A stretch of 64,000 nucleotides of DNA from Cyrtodaria siliqua (lineage: Eukaryota > Mollusca > Bivalvia > Adapedonta > Hiatellidae): contig JAWPHD010002631.1 in assembly GCA_037043455.1 (NCBI GenBank), positions 184,178 to 248,177 on the forward strand, written 5' to 3'. Each line of letters opens with the position of its first letter. Position 1 is the first letter of the stretch. Positions 25,347 to 33,719 of this stretch are shown piece by piece. Made by a program: the position numbers and the translations under genes. Under the pieces are notes generated by a model, which searched no databases, was not told the DNA's origin, and saw nothing but the letters and a program-made list of their open reading frames with translations.

Positions 25347-25379
25347 ATCGTATGGGGGAAAATCGGTGTCCACTTGTCG

Positions 25380-25970
25380 AGGAAGAGGAGTAGGAGGAGG
25401 AGGAGGATTAAGGAGGATGAGGAGGAGGGAAGAGGAGGAGGAGGGAGGTGGAGGATTAGGTGATTGAGGAATGTGGAGGAGAAAGATTGAGGAGGAGAAG
25501 GATTGAGGAGGAGGAGGAGGATAAAAGAAGAGAAGAATGAGGAGGAAGAGGATGAAGAGGGTGAGGAGGGAGGAGGAGGGAGGTGGAAGAAGGGAGAAGG
25601 AGGAGTAAGGAGAGGAGGATGAGAATTGAGGAAAAGGATAAGGAGGATTAAAGTGGAGGAGGAGTAGGAGGGGAAAGGAGGAGTGAGGAGGAGGATTGAG
25701 GAGGGGATTGAGGTGGAGTAGAATGATTGAGGAGGATGAGGAGGAGGATGAGGTGGAGGAGGATTGAGGAGGAGGAGAAGGAGGCTTGATGAGGAGTACT
25801 AGGAGGGAGGAGTCGAAAGAGTATGAGGAGGAGGAGAAGGAGGAAGATTGAGGAGGAAGATTGAGGAGGAAAATGAGGAGGGTATTGAGGAGGAGGAGGA
25901 GGAGTAGGAGGAGGAGAAGGAGGAGGATGAGGAGGAGGAGGAGGAGGAGGATAAAGATGATGGTGAAATG
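25380..25970 (+). repeat. Purine-only (GGA)n tract, ~590 bp
   Basis: Near-continuous GGA/GAG triplets with GATTGAGGA interruptions and almost no C on the + strand. Such a polypurine tract can form triplex or other non-B DNA. It lies exactly between the left arm and the coding core of the element and has no counterpart by the right arm. Confidence 0.9.
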
Positions 25971-26314
25971 AATACCGGAAATCGTTTAGAATCTTATAAA
26001 AACGCTGACTAATTGATGACAGAATTGTTTCAAATCGATATTACAACTTAAACTGCCACTATATACTACGGTAGTGACATGAAAGCATGTGTCCTCGGGA
26101 ATGATAAGGATAATGAGGCGCCGATATTTCGTGTATACCTTTTATTAACATGATTCATACATTTATTAATAGTAACATTATTTAACAAGGTGTGCACATG
26201 AGTCATACTTTACTTTTAAAACATATCATTCAACAAGTGGCGACATGAGTCATAGCTTATTCTAAACAAATATCATTTCAACATGAGCCATAGCTAATCT
26301 AACTCCTGATCGGA

Positions 26315-27060
26315 TTAACTATTCATGGTGAATATAGCGTTAAGCGGTATGCCACTACTCTGCGTATTTGTACGGTCATGCGCAATAGTTAATATCTGTA
26401 GACAATAACTACTAGGTTGAACGAATTCGGGTGTAGCGGATGATTGACCAAATTTGAATCCAGACATCGAGGGAACCATATTTTGAGTTGTGCCCGAATT
26501 TGAATCCAGATGTCGATGGAATAGCTGTGTTGTAGCTGATTGTCCAAAATTGAAACCAGACTGTTCCAAATAAACTGGATCCGATCCTCCGAACATTTTT
26601 AAAAAGACGCAGTTTGATGACCTTTTCCTATGTTCCGTCCACGGATTGTCAGATCTTTCTCAATCGTATATCGTTACATTGCAGACGAAACAATGTGTCT
26701 TATCAAATTGTCACGTGTACATGAATCCGGCTTTTGCTAAGGTGTGCTTATCGGGCACCATTTGCTTAGACCAGTTTTGGAAGGTACTCAATCTGTCTTC
26801 GTAAAACAAAATATCTCCGTCTACAAAATGCGATGTTAGATACTCGCGCATTTGTTTCCATGATGTTTTCGAGTCGAACACTGAACGAAGAATGAAGTAC
26901 CAATGACTTGTATCACGTTTATATAGCTGTGAGCTCGTGAGTCATCGGTAAGAACCTCGATGAGTCATAAAAATCCGGTTTTATTAGGTTGGCGCGTCTG
27001 TATTCGTCAAATAAATGTTTGATGATAATTTCATCAAAAATGATGTCGCGCAGCCACTCT
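26315..27060 (-). pseudogene. BIR-domain (IAP-type) gene with FxFG repeats, frameshifted
   Basis: Minus-strand gene of the mobile element, broken by several frameshifts and stops. From 27,060 a helical stretch (WLRDIIFDEIIIKHL) ends at a stop near 26,925. A second frame (about 26,944-26,711) carries WYFILRSVFD and the BIR opening RLSTFQNW and KAGFMYT, stopping at 26,711. A third frame shows NPWTEH (26,647-26,630) and the last zinc-binding Cys (26,611-26,609). The C-terminal frame (26,596-26,315) has SGFNFGQSAT and SGFKFGQSSAT, FxFG repeats like those of nucleoporins; a third repeat lies out of frame. BIR domains of IAP proteins bind caspases or IAP-binding motifs and several DNA viruses carry them. 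The zinc-binding central Cys pair is damaged. It is described as found and is not expected to make protein. Confidence 0.7.
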
Positions 27061-28069
27061 TGAAATGTACACCGTCGCTTCTTGCCTTATATTTTGCAAG
27101 AACATACGAAAGAAATGTACGTGTCTCTTCGACTTAATGCAGCTTGCACAGAATATTTGGTCAGAGAGTGATAAGGTGGGCATTGTCGTATAACCCCTTA
27201 ATTGAACGCTAACCACAGCAGGGTTTGGTATACGCTTATAGCCTATCGAGGGTCTATTAAACTGACTGAAATATTTGAACTTTTCAAATGTGCTTAATGT
27301 AATCTATGTTTTAAACGAGAAATGTTGTTTTTTTTTGTCAATAACGTCACTTTCTCTTTCTCCGATTTCAAACTCAAATGATAAAATTTGAATTAGACAT
27401 CGGCTTGTATAGGCCCTGCTTAGTCATTTTGCTGCGACCAATCAATTTGAGTCGTCCAGTTAGTAATCTTGTTTGAGTATGTGTCATAATCAATCGACCA
27501 ATCAAATTGAATGTTAATTAAATGATTACATGACTCTCATGTAGATATCCAGAAATGTGTTTTCATACATGGTAATCGTAACGATAGCCAGAAACGTGAT
27601 TCTTACGAAATATGCAATTATTAAGATAAACCACCGTGACGTCATCGTATAAGGACGGAGGTACTTGTTTGATAATTAATAAAGCAACAATCCGTTTCCA
27701 GTTATTAAAAAGTTTGAATTATAAATAGACACGTCATGCACTCAGGCTATCATGTTAGTTTTACAGACTTAACAAAGATGCAAAGAGAATAATTATAGAA
27801 AGAAGAAATATGAAACAGAACATAACTCATTATGTGGATGACGAAAAAAAGGACAACTCTTCACACTCATTCATGAGGAAGACTAATGTATCGATTGATT
27901 CGCTGGAATAAATGACAAGGACAATACATTTGAATTCTACATTTTTATTGTCATATATTCTGTTTACTAATAATAAAATAAAATATATTAAAGATCCATA
28001 CATTTTATTTATTTGATAAATGTTTAACATAATAATTATTTCCGTCACGTCACACACATTTTCGTTTGT
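27061..28069. other. Element core without recognisable gene
   Basis: About 1 kb between the BIR remnant and the two small ORFs. 27,061-27,250 (-) may hold the damaged N-terminal part of the BIR gene (basic GKKRRC stretch after a stop). The rest is AT-rich with no domain. Missing core genes could have been deleted here. Confidence 0.4.
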
Positions 28070-28219
28070 TCAATACATCCAACATTTAGATAGGTAACAT
28101 AACGCACATTTTCTTTTACACCAATCAAATAATATAGTCGCCTCGTTTAAGTCCCTATTATATTGAGATCTGGCTATTTCCACAGCAGTAGCGACCAGTG
28201 TCACCAATTTAAATTTCAT
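28070..28219 (-). CDS. Small ORF s2, 49 codons, Cys-rich end
   Basis: ATG at 28,219 overlaps the stop of the preceding ORF as ATGA. The product starts MKFKLVTLVATAVEIARSQY, a hydrophobic then helical N-terminus, and ends with WCKRKCALCYLSKC, which has a C-x3-C-x2-C-x4-C layout. No family recognised. The intact frame contrasts with the broken genes beside it, but it is short enough to be chance. Confidence 0.35.
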   Translation of the reverse strand: MKFKLVTLVATAVEIARSQYNRDLNEATILFDWCKRKCALCYLSKCWMY

Positions 28220-28380
28220 ATTTGTTTGGTTCTGACCCTGTCATCTTCATTCTTTTCTGGGATTAATATCTCGTTCAATTCATGTTTGTGTAAACGAATA
28301 CCCTCTTTTATGGCTAAACGTACTGGTAAATGAGCCATTTGTCGCACTCGTTTAACCGTGTTCATGATAGATGCGTACAT
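28216..28380 (-). CDS. Small ORF s1, 54 codons
   Basis: Starts MYASIMNTVKRVRQMAHL and runs to KNEDDRVRTKQI before a TGA that overlaps the start of the next ORF. The frame is open upstream to about 28,436 (LAEELLFIYYIDTC), so the true start could lie further up or the N-terminus could be lost. Basic then acidic composition, helical; no family recognised. Confidence 0.35.
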   Translation of the reverse strand: MYASIMNTVKRVRQMAHLPVRLAIKEGIRLHKHELNEILIPEKNEDDRVRTKQI

Positions 28381-28496
28381 GTACAATGGGCACGTGTCTA
28401 TATAGTATATGAACAGCAGCTCCTCGGCGAGTACTCCCTAGCCGATTAATGAAGTTCGGGCAGCATGTCATTTATCCTTCCGAAGGTGATTTCTTA

Positions 28497-29245
28497 TTTA
28501 GTCATGCGTTCGTTTTAGTAAAGGCAAGGTATAATCGTTTGAAATGCCTTCATCTGATTCGTCGTCCATGTCATTATCACTTTCAAGACATTTTCTCTTT
28601 TTGACATTCCCTTGAACATTGGCCCGGATACACGGAGGCACGGAATACTCGTTTAGACTGTCTTCATTTTCCTCCTCTCTGTCATTTCCTGGATCACCGG
28701 CCCCACTGTTAAATATATGTTGGTCATCAGTCGTTCGTGTTCCGATGTAATGGTTTTCAAGTCCACCACTAGATACCCGTAGGGTCGTTTTACCGCTTCC
28801 ACGTATTGTCGCAAAGATGTTTTACTCGACAAAGGATAAATCCTTGTCGCCAATGTCGCTGTCTATCGATGGGATTGGTGAACAAAACCAAATACTGAGT
28901 GTTTACGACTATATTTCTACAGGCTTTACCCTGTGGAAACATATTTTGCGTCAAATACACCATCGATATGTTCCGCTGATATGATCCATGAGATTGTCGA
29001 AGATAATCAGATTAAGTGTTTTCGGATCAATAAAACCTGACTCGTTCAAAGTAGTAGGGATACCGCTTATGAATTCAATGGATGGCAGTATTTTGTTAAG
29101 ATCATCGTAAAGCAGTAACCATTGGTTGTAACACCAAATTATTATTTGAGGGGGGGTTTATCAAAGTAGAAAGCAAACGTTTCGGGTCCAATGCGTTTTC
29201 CAGCTACCACCGGGATCCATTAACATCATACGATTTAAAATAAAA
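28497..29245 (-). pseudogene. Packaging ATPase (A32/FtsK-HerA type), broken
   Basis: Pieces of one protein occur in order in different frames. Near 29,225 lies DPGGSWKT, a degenerate Walker A (both flanking Gly replaced). Next is LLSTLINPPP, then, after a C7 homopolymer frameshift, IIIWCYNQW and LNLIIFDNLMD, a Walker B-like strand with N where the second acidic residue is usual. A further frame gives QNMFPQGK and YLVLFTNPIDRQR. The 28,853-28,653 frame gives RPYGYLVVDLKT and LMTNIY. The C-terminus is acidic (DNDMDDESDEG) and ends THD at 28,497. This order is the one I know from the metazoan Polinton/adinto-type ATPase that pumps DNA into capsids. At least four frameshifts and the Walker changes make it a pseudogene. 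The start lies at the arm boundary. Confidence 0.75.
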
Positions 29246-29309
29246 TAATAATATCCACATCGCAAAGTTTCTTGCAATAAAAGCAACGTCTCTTTTTAAC
29301 GGGTTCCAT
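29235..29309 (-). CDS. 24-codon Cys-containing mini-ORF at inner end of right arm
   Basis: Mirror of the ORF at 25,272-25,346: MEPVKKRRCFYCKKLC then DVDIIILF and TAA. It points toward the ATPase remnant that begins within ~15 bp after its stop, so it could be the displaced N-terminus of that gene. Function unknown. Confidence 0.35.
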   Translation of the reverse strand: MEPVKKRRCFYCKKLCDVDIIILF

Positions 29310-30419
29310 TACGAAATATTGAATCAGAGTTGAAAAGATTCTAGCAATATAATGATTCGATAAAGTACGTGTACTCTCTTACATATAAAAACGTTCACAT
29401 ATGAATGGTCCTTGGAATTTCTACAATCTCATTGGTCAGTTAGTACTTAATGGTCGTTGCTAATTATAGAATGTAAACGTCCTAATTACTTATATAAAAA
29501 TAATGTCATAGTTATTTATACCTGTTCAAACTTGTTTCAAACCCTTACGCTCTGCTATTGATCGAATATTTCCAGAAATCTAGCGTTCCGGTTTTGGTCT
29601 ACAATCAAATAGCGCTGGAAAACACTTTTAAAATGATACAAAACACGATAGGATTCGGTCCATTATGAGGTAATTATGGGTATTTAAAGTTTGGACCACT
29701 CAGAGTCTACCATTATGTCACGTGATCCCTAAACAGTTACATCACCGTAACTATAAGAGATAGGCTAAGGAAAGATATCATTTTTAGAATTAGCGTGAAC
29801 AGATCTATCAAATGGTATCAATTTTATATTGTTTAAATTACAAATTTAAAAAAAACAAAAAAACTGCTCTTATGCAATAACTCTAAAAGTAAACAAAATT
29901 GACACGAAAACACTAGGTTTTTTCGAAAGGTCTTTGTGAGATTTATTAGTAAATGAAATAAAATTGAACAGTAGAGAATTAAATGATGCCCTACGGGTGT
30001 AAAACTGATTTTAAGTTATTTTCCGAAACAAACGTTTCACATTTGTACTTAAACAAACGTTTCACATTTGTTTATACTATCAGATAGCGCGTGAAATAAA
30101 TTCCGAACATTTTGATATATAAATATATGTAGCTAGGCAGAAAAACGTTGAAAATATACGGATATAACGTTTTATAACATATAAACATGAATTATATAAC
30201 TAGCTGTAAACGTTTACGATTTGATCCCCTAATGGTCAAAAGTTACCAAGGTGAAAAATCCTTAACATAAATAAATGATCAGCTTTTAATAGAAATTGTT
30301 TGAGGTGACCTTTTAATCCCTGTTCAAATCAAGTCTTGTTTAAATACAAGTACTAACATGTTACAGTTTCGATGTTGTTCAGACTCGTTTTCTGACATGT
30401 ACTTGCATTTTACAGTTTC

Positions 30420-30640
30420 GATGTTGTTGTTGTTGCTGTTGTTGATGGTGGTGTGGTTAGATGTTTTTGTTGTGGTGTCGTTGCAGTTGGTAATGTAGTT
30501 GTAGTTGATGGAAATGTTGGTAGTGGTGTCGTTGTTGTTGGTATTGTTGTCGTTGTAGTTGTTGTTGTTGCTGATCTTGTTGTTGTTGGTGCTGTTGCTG
30601 TTGTTGGGTTTGGTGTTGGTGGTGGTGAAGAGATTGGATT
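30420..30640. repeat. (GTT)n-rich tract in right arm
   Basis: GTTGTTGTTGCTGTTGTTG-type triplet repeat, the inverted counterpart of the (AAC)n tract in the left arm. Val- and Leu-rich ORFs here are repeat products. Confidence 0.85.
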
Positions 30641-31291
30641 TGCTAGATTTATTAAGCCAGTACAAAATCACTCCGTGGATTCAACTACAAAATGGTCATT
30701 GGGAAGACTTTTTATACATGTATAACACTTGTGAATTAACTGCCAATAAATAATTAACATGATGAACATCTTCAGTCGAGTCATAACATGTTAAATATTT
30801 TGTTCAATGTGTTGGTATATTAGAGGGTTTCCAGTCCTTTGTTTACGTTATCTATTGCGGTTGTATGTCAATTCACCATGTCATTACATTTTGTTCGAAC
30901 ATCATGGCCTAATCCCTTCTGCGGGTTTTATGCAAAATACATATCCTGTCGCACACTGTGGATTAAATCTAAATGGCAATACCCTATGTTCGAACATCCT
31001 GTCAATAATTCCCCTGCGGTGTTTATAAAAATGGCACTCAGACATCCTGTCCCTCAATAGTGTCAATTGAATAACTAAAATTAACCTATGACACTCATCA
31101 TATCGCGTTGATTTAGGAGACTGATGCATTATCCTTTGTTCGAACAACCTGTCACTAATCCCTCTACCAATATACATTCATTCATATGCAAATTAGGCCG
31201 CGCGTACGTGACCTAACACGTTCTATTTTTAGAAAACAAAATGGCGCTCACGCATGCGCAGTCGTTGTACCAAAGCGCCGCATATACTACT

Positions 31292-31297
31292 AACACC
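31292..31297. repeat. Right candidate target-site duplication (AACACC)
   Basis: Immediately follows the right TIR end; five of six bases agree with AAAACC at 23,121-23,126. Confidence 0.45.
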
Positions 31298-31508
31298 CAG
31301 AAAGAAAACCACACAGTTGAAGACAACTGTTCAATATTATATCAAACACTGTTATATATAAGGTTGATACTATTGTATTTGTAATATAAAATATATGCTC
31401 ACATAAGCCATCATAAGTTGTATTTGACCATTGTCAACTAGGGTTCGGAATAGGAATTTAATTACTTTCAATATAAAAAAACAAATCAAATATGTTTACA
31501 CTTTGTAG

Positions 31509-31703
31509 AAGTGATGACTTCCACGGAAGCACATAACACATCTAGTCAGAGTATCTTACATGTAGATGAACGGCCAGACGATTCAAACATTGTCCAGTCT
31601 TCCGTTATAGAATGCCAAGACGTTGTTACTGATGATACACACATGGTTGTTTCTATGAACCGTATTGAGTTACCACAAGAAATTTCATGTGATACGTCAG
31701 AGG
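31509..31703 (+). CDS. Ser/Thr-rich module exon, copy B
   Basis: Acceptor ACACTTTGTAG, donor AGAGG^GTAAGT, 195 nt (65 codons), phase 1-1. It starts EVMTSTEAHNTSSQSIL like copy A and is six bases shorter, two codons missing from the middle. Frame and splice sites are intact, so both copies could be used in one transcript or as alternatives. Lies 217 bp to the right of the large element. Confidence 0.6.
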
Positions 31704-31782
31704 GTAAGTAGACCGTAACTCTAATAAAGGGCATTACATTGAGCAAACAATAATGGAAATTTACGCATAGTTAAATGTTCAT

Positions 31783-31841
31783 GGTACGCACATGGTTGTT
31801 TCTGTGAACCGATTGCAGTACCTCGTGTGATACGTCAGAGG
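31783..31841 (+). pseudogene. Partial 3' end copy of the Ser/Thr-rich exon
   Basis: Repeats the CACATGGTTGTTTCT..GAACCG part and the CGTGTGATACGTCAGAGG end of copy B about 145 bp downstream, with an internal deletion. The following intron (ACTAAAGGGCATTACAT) is duplicated too. No acceptor is seen, so it is a duplication scar. Confidence 0.6.
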
Positions 31842-31955
31842 TTAAGTGGACCGTAAATCACTAAAGGGCATTACATCGAGTAAAGTCAGAAAGGAAATTA
31901 CACACAGACAAATGTTCAGTATATTACATCAAAATACTGTTTGTTCTTGTATATA

Positions 31956-33133
31956 ATGTAAGACTCAGATCGACTGAGGGTTGGCCCAAGATCGGGGGCG
32001 TATTCCCGAATGGATGCCAATCCAAAAAAGGGGCCTTAATTTTCCCATAACAAGTGCCGAATTAAAATCTTGGCGCGTGAAACGTACCGTCAAATAAGCC
32101 ATGTTAATATGAATCAACGTTACCGTAACGTCAAACCGGCAACGAAATGTTTCTGGGCTTTTAACTATGTACACATCTCGTGAAATGACGCTTGGTTATC
32201 AACACTTTAATAATTTGACATCAAGACTGAATGTCTGAGACATGCTATTTAAAAGTTTGCAGTGCAGTCTCTTATATATCTGTACATAAGTGTTAGCGGC
32301 CTTTCTGTAGCTCAGGGGATTATGCATTGGCCTAAGAGCTACAGATCTATCTTACAATGGGTTCGCTCCCCGGTGGTGAAAGCATTAATGGAACACTTAT
32401 CTTCCGTTGACGTTGTTGTCCTAATATAATCTTATATGATACGTAAAATCCCATATCATTTAAATAATGGCTATTAACATGTTGCTTATATCATGTTATG
32501 AAACAAAGTATATTGTATAATAATTATGAATCGTTGTTTTTCACGTTGTTGGATCAACCTGCAAGGTTAGATATATGGGAATTATTGAAGTACTTGAATT
32601 ACTCAGTAAAAGGCACAGCGGACTTGAAATCCGGAGCAAAATCAAAACTGTGAATTGTTGCCACAAAATAATATGAAAGAGGCCCTCGTTAAGGAAAGCA
32701 TGAACGCTATATGGAACTGTTTAAAATAAAGAGACAAACAAAGAAGTCGGGATGAATATTTGCTGTTCTGATTATATTTTAGACCAGGCCGTGACTAATA
32801 AAATATTTCATTTCACATCGTCGGCTATAATGTAGTTATTATTTTTAATTTCTTGCAGGGATTTACCGAACCGTAAAATACATGGAAATAAATCGCGCAG
32901 GATATTTATTATATACAATTTCATGTCTGGCTTATCATATTTGCATTTCACTCGGAAAATGATGCAGAATTTCCAAACAAATTATTAGATTAATTAAACT
33001 TCATTTAATGCTAGTATTAAATCGGCCATCCTTGAGGACAGAAAAAATTACATCGGTCACTGTTATGGGATCGGCACTCGATTTTGAAATCGGACCTCGA
33101 TCTGGGACCGACCATCGATCTGAGTATTACATA
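31956..33133. mobile_element. ~1.18-kb element with inverted ends (ATGTAAGACTCAGATCGA)
   Basis: The left end ATGTAAGACTCAGATCGA (31,956-31,973) is mirrored by TCGATCTGAGTATTACAT (33,116-33,133) with one or two mismatches. Similarity continues inward in weaker form (GATCGGGG and CGATC-rich stretches). The inside has no transposase ORF but contains a tRNA-like SINE at 32.3 kb. Probably a non-autonomous DNA transposon in the same host intron. Confidence 0.5.
32297..32420 (+). repeat. tRNA-derived SINE
   Basis: Box A TAGCTCAGGGGAT (32,308-32,320) and box B GGGTTCGCTCC (32,359-32,369), tRNA-like spacing, no matching acceptor stem and a non-tRNA tail. Tail boundary and target duplication not resolved. 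Confidence 0.55.
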
Positions 33134-33284
33134 TACACGAAGGCTATTGTTATAATTTTAATATTTATTAATATATTCTCATATAATCCATTATAGATTT
33201 TACTTAAATATTTTCGAATAGTTTTCGAAATCGGATTTTTTTTCCTCACGCTGAAAACATATCAAATATAGTTATACTAAGTAG

Positions 33285-33712
33285 AAATGATGAGTTCAGA
33301 AACTATCTGCTCAGAGTATTTTAAGCGTGGATGAAAGGACAGAAGACTCAAGCACTGACCAATACTTCCATTTCAAAAGGCCAACACGAAGAGTCGAATA
33401 CGTTGTTAATGATGTTATGCACATGTGGAGCCACTATGGCGCAGTGGATATCATGTTTGATGCTGAATCCGAAATAACGGGCTCGAGCCTGGCGAGTCTG
33501 GCGTCTCTGTGTTATTAGGGTGTGTCCGTAGGCAAGACAAGTCCATAAGCTTCTTCAGTCGTGTATATCAAAATATATCCTCCTAGTATTTTAAAGAACG
33601 TTAAAGAACCATAATTATATTATTGATAGTAAGAGTAGAACAGGTTTCCGATATTTCTTCCTATCCCTCTGAACTCTCTTTAGTTACCACAAGAAACCTC
33701 GTGTAATTCGTT
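33285..33712 (+). pseudogene. Ser/Thr-rich module exon, copy C, broken by insertion
   Basis: The part 33,285-33,425 matches the first two thirds of copies A and B (GATGAGTTCAGAAAC, TCAGAGTATTTTAA, GACTCAAGCA, TTTCAAAAGGCCAACACGAA). A deletion near 33,300 shifts the frame to an early stop. The match resumes at about 33,668-33,712 (CTCTGAACTCTCTTTAGTTA, CCACAAGAAACCTCGTGT). The ~240 bp between contain a tRNA-like SINE. The donor is lost (TTTAAATGTTAA). Not usable as an exon. Confidence 0.65.
33428..33660 (+). repeat. tRNA-like SINE inserted in exon copy C
   Basis: Box A TGGCGCAGTGG (33,437-33,447) and box B GGGCTCGAGCC (33,479-33,489) with 32-bp spacing, followed by unrelated sequence. It is absent from copies A and B at the equivalent point, which dates it after the exon duplication. 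Confidence 0.55.
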
Positions 33713-33719
33713 TAAATGT

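Larger units (their letters stand above)
23127..25352 (+). repeat. Left terminal inverted repeat arm
   Basis: Begins AGTAGTATATGCG. It holds a GCGCATGCGC-rich stretch with GCGTCATTTTGTTTTC, four tandem units around GGATGTTCGAACAAA (23,339-23,710, spaced ~160, ~102 and ~97 bp), an (AAC)n tract, and ends just after a 24-codon ORF. Every landmark recurs inverted in the right arm. Confidence 0.75.
23127..31291. mobile_element. Decayed Maverick/Polinton-like element with ~2.1-2.2-kb TIRs
   Basis: The ends AGTAGTATATGCG and CGCATATACTACT are inverted. The arms 23,127-~25,352 and ~29,227-31,291 align in inverted orientation along their whole length, with many substitutions and indels. The ~3.9-kb core carries, on the minus strand, a broken A32/FtsK-type packaging ATPase, two small overlapping ORFs and a broken BIR gene. 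Packaging ATPase, 6-bp target duplication and long TIRs are features of Maverick/Polinton elements and their adintovirus relatives. Polymerase B, integrase, protease and capsid genes were not found, so this is an internally deleted or non-autonomous derivative, or a distinct lineage. It sits in the intron between two copies of a host exon. All its larger genes are interrupted, so it looks inactive. Confidence 0.65.
29227..31291 (-). repeat. Right terminal inverted repeat arm
   Basis: Inverted counterpart of the left arm, ending CGCATATACTACT. Differences include a ~26-bp direct duplication around AAACGTTTCACATTTGT (30,027-30,073) that the left arm lacks, and altered spacing of the GTTCGAACA units (30,890-31,150). 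By eye much of the arm is roughly 85-90% similar to its partner; not measured. Confidence 0.75.

Noticed and set aside
32297..32372. Functional tRNA gene
   Set aside because: A and B boxes are present but the stems do not pair as a cloverleaf and the tail is SINE-like; the same holds at 21.1, 33.4, 38.6 and 40.9 kb.
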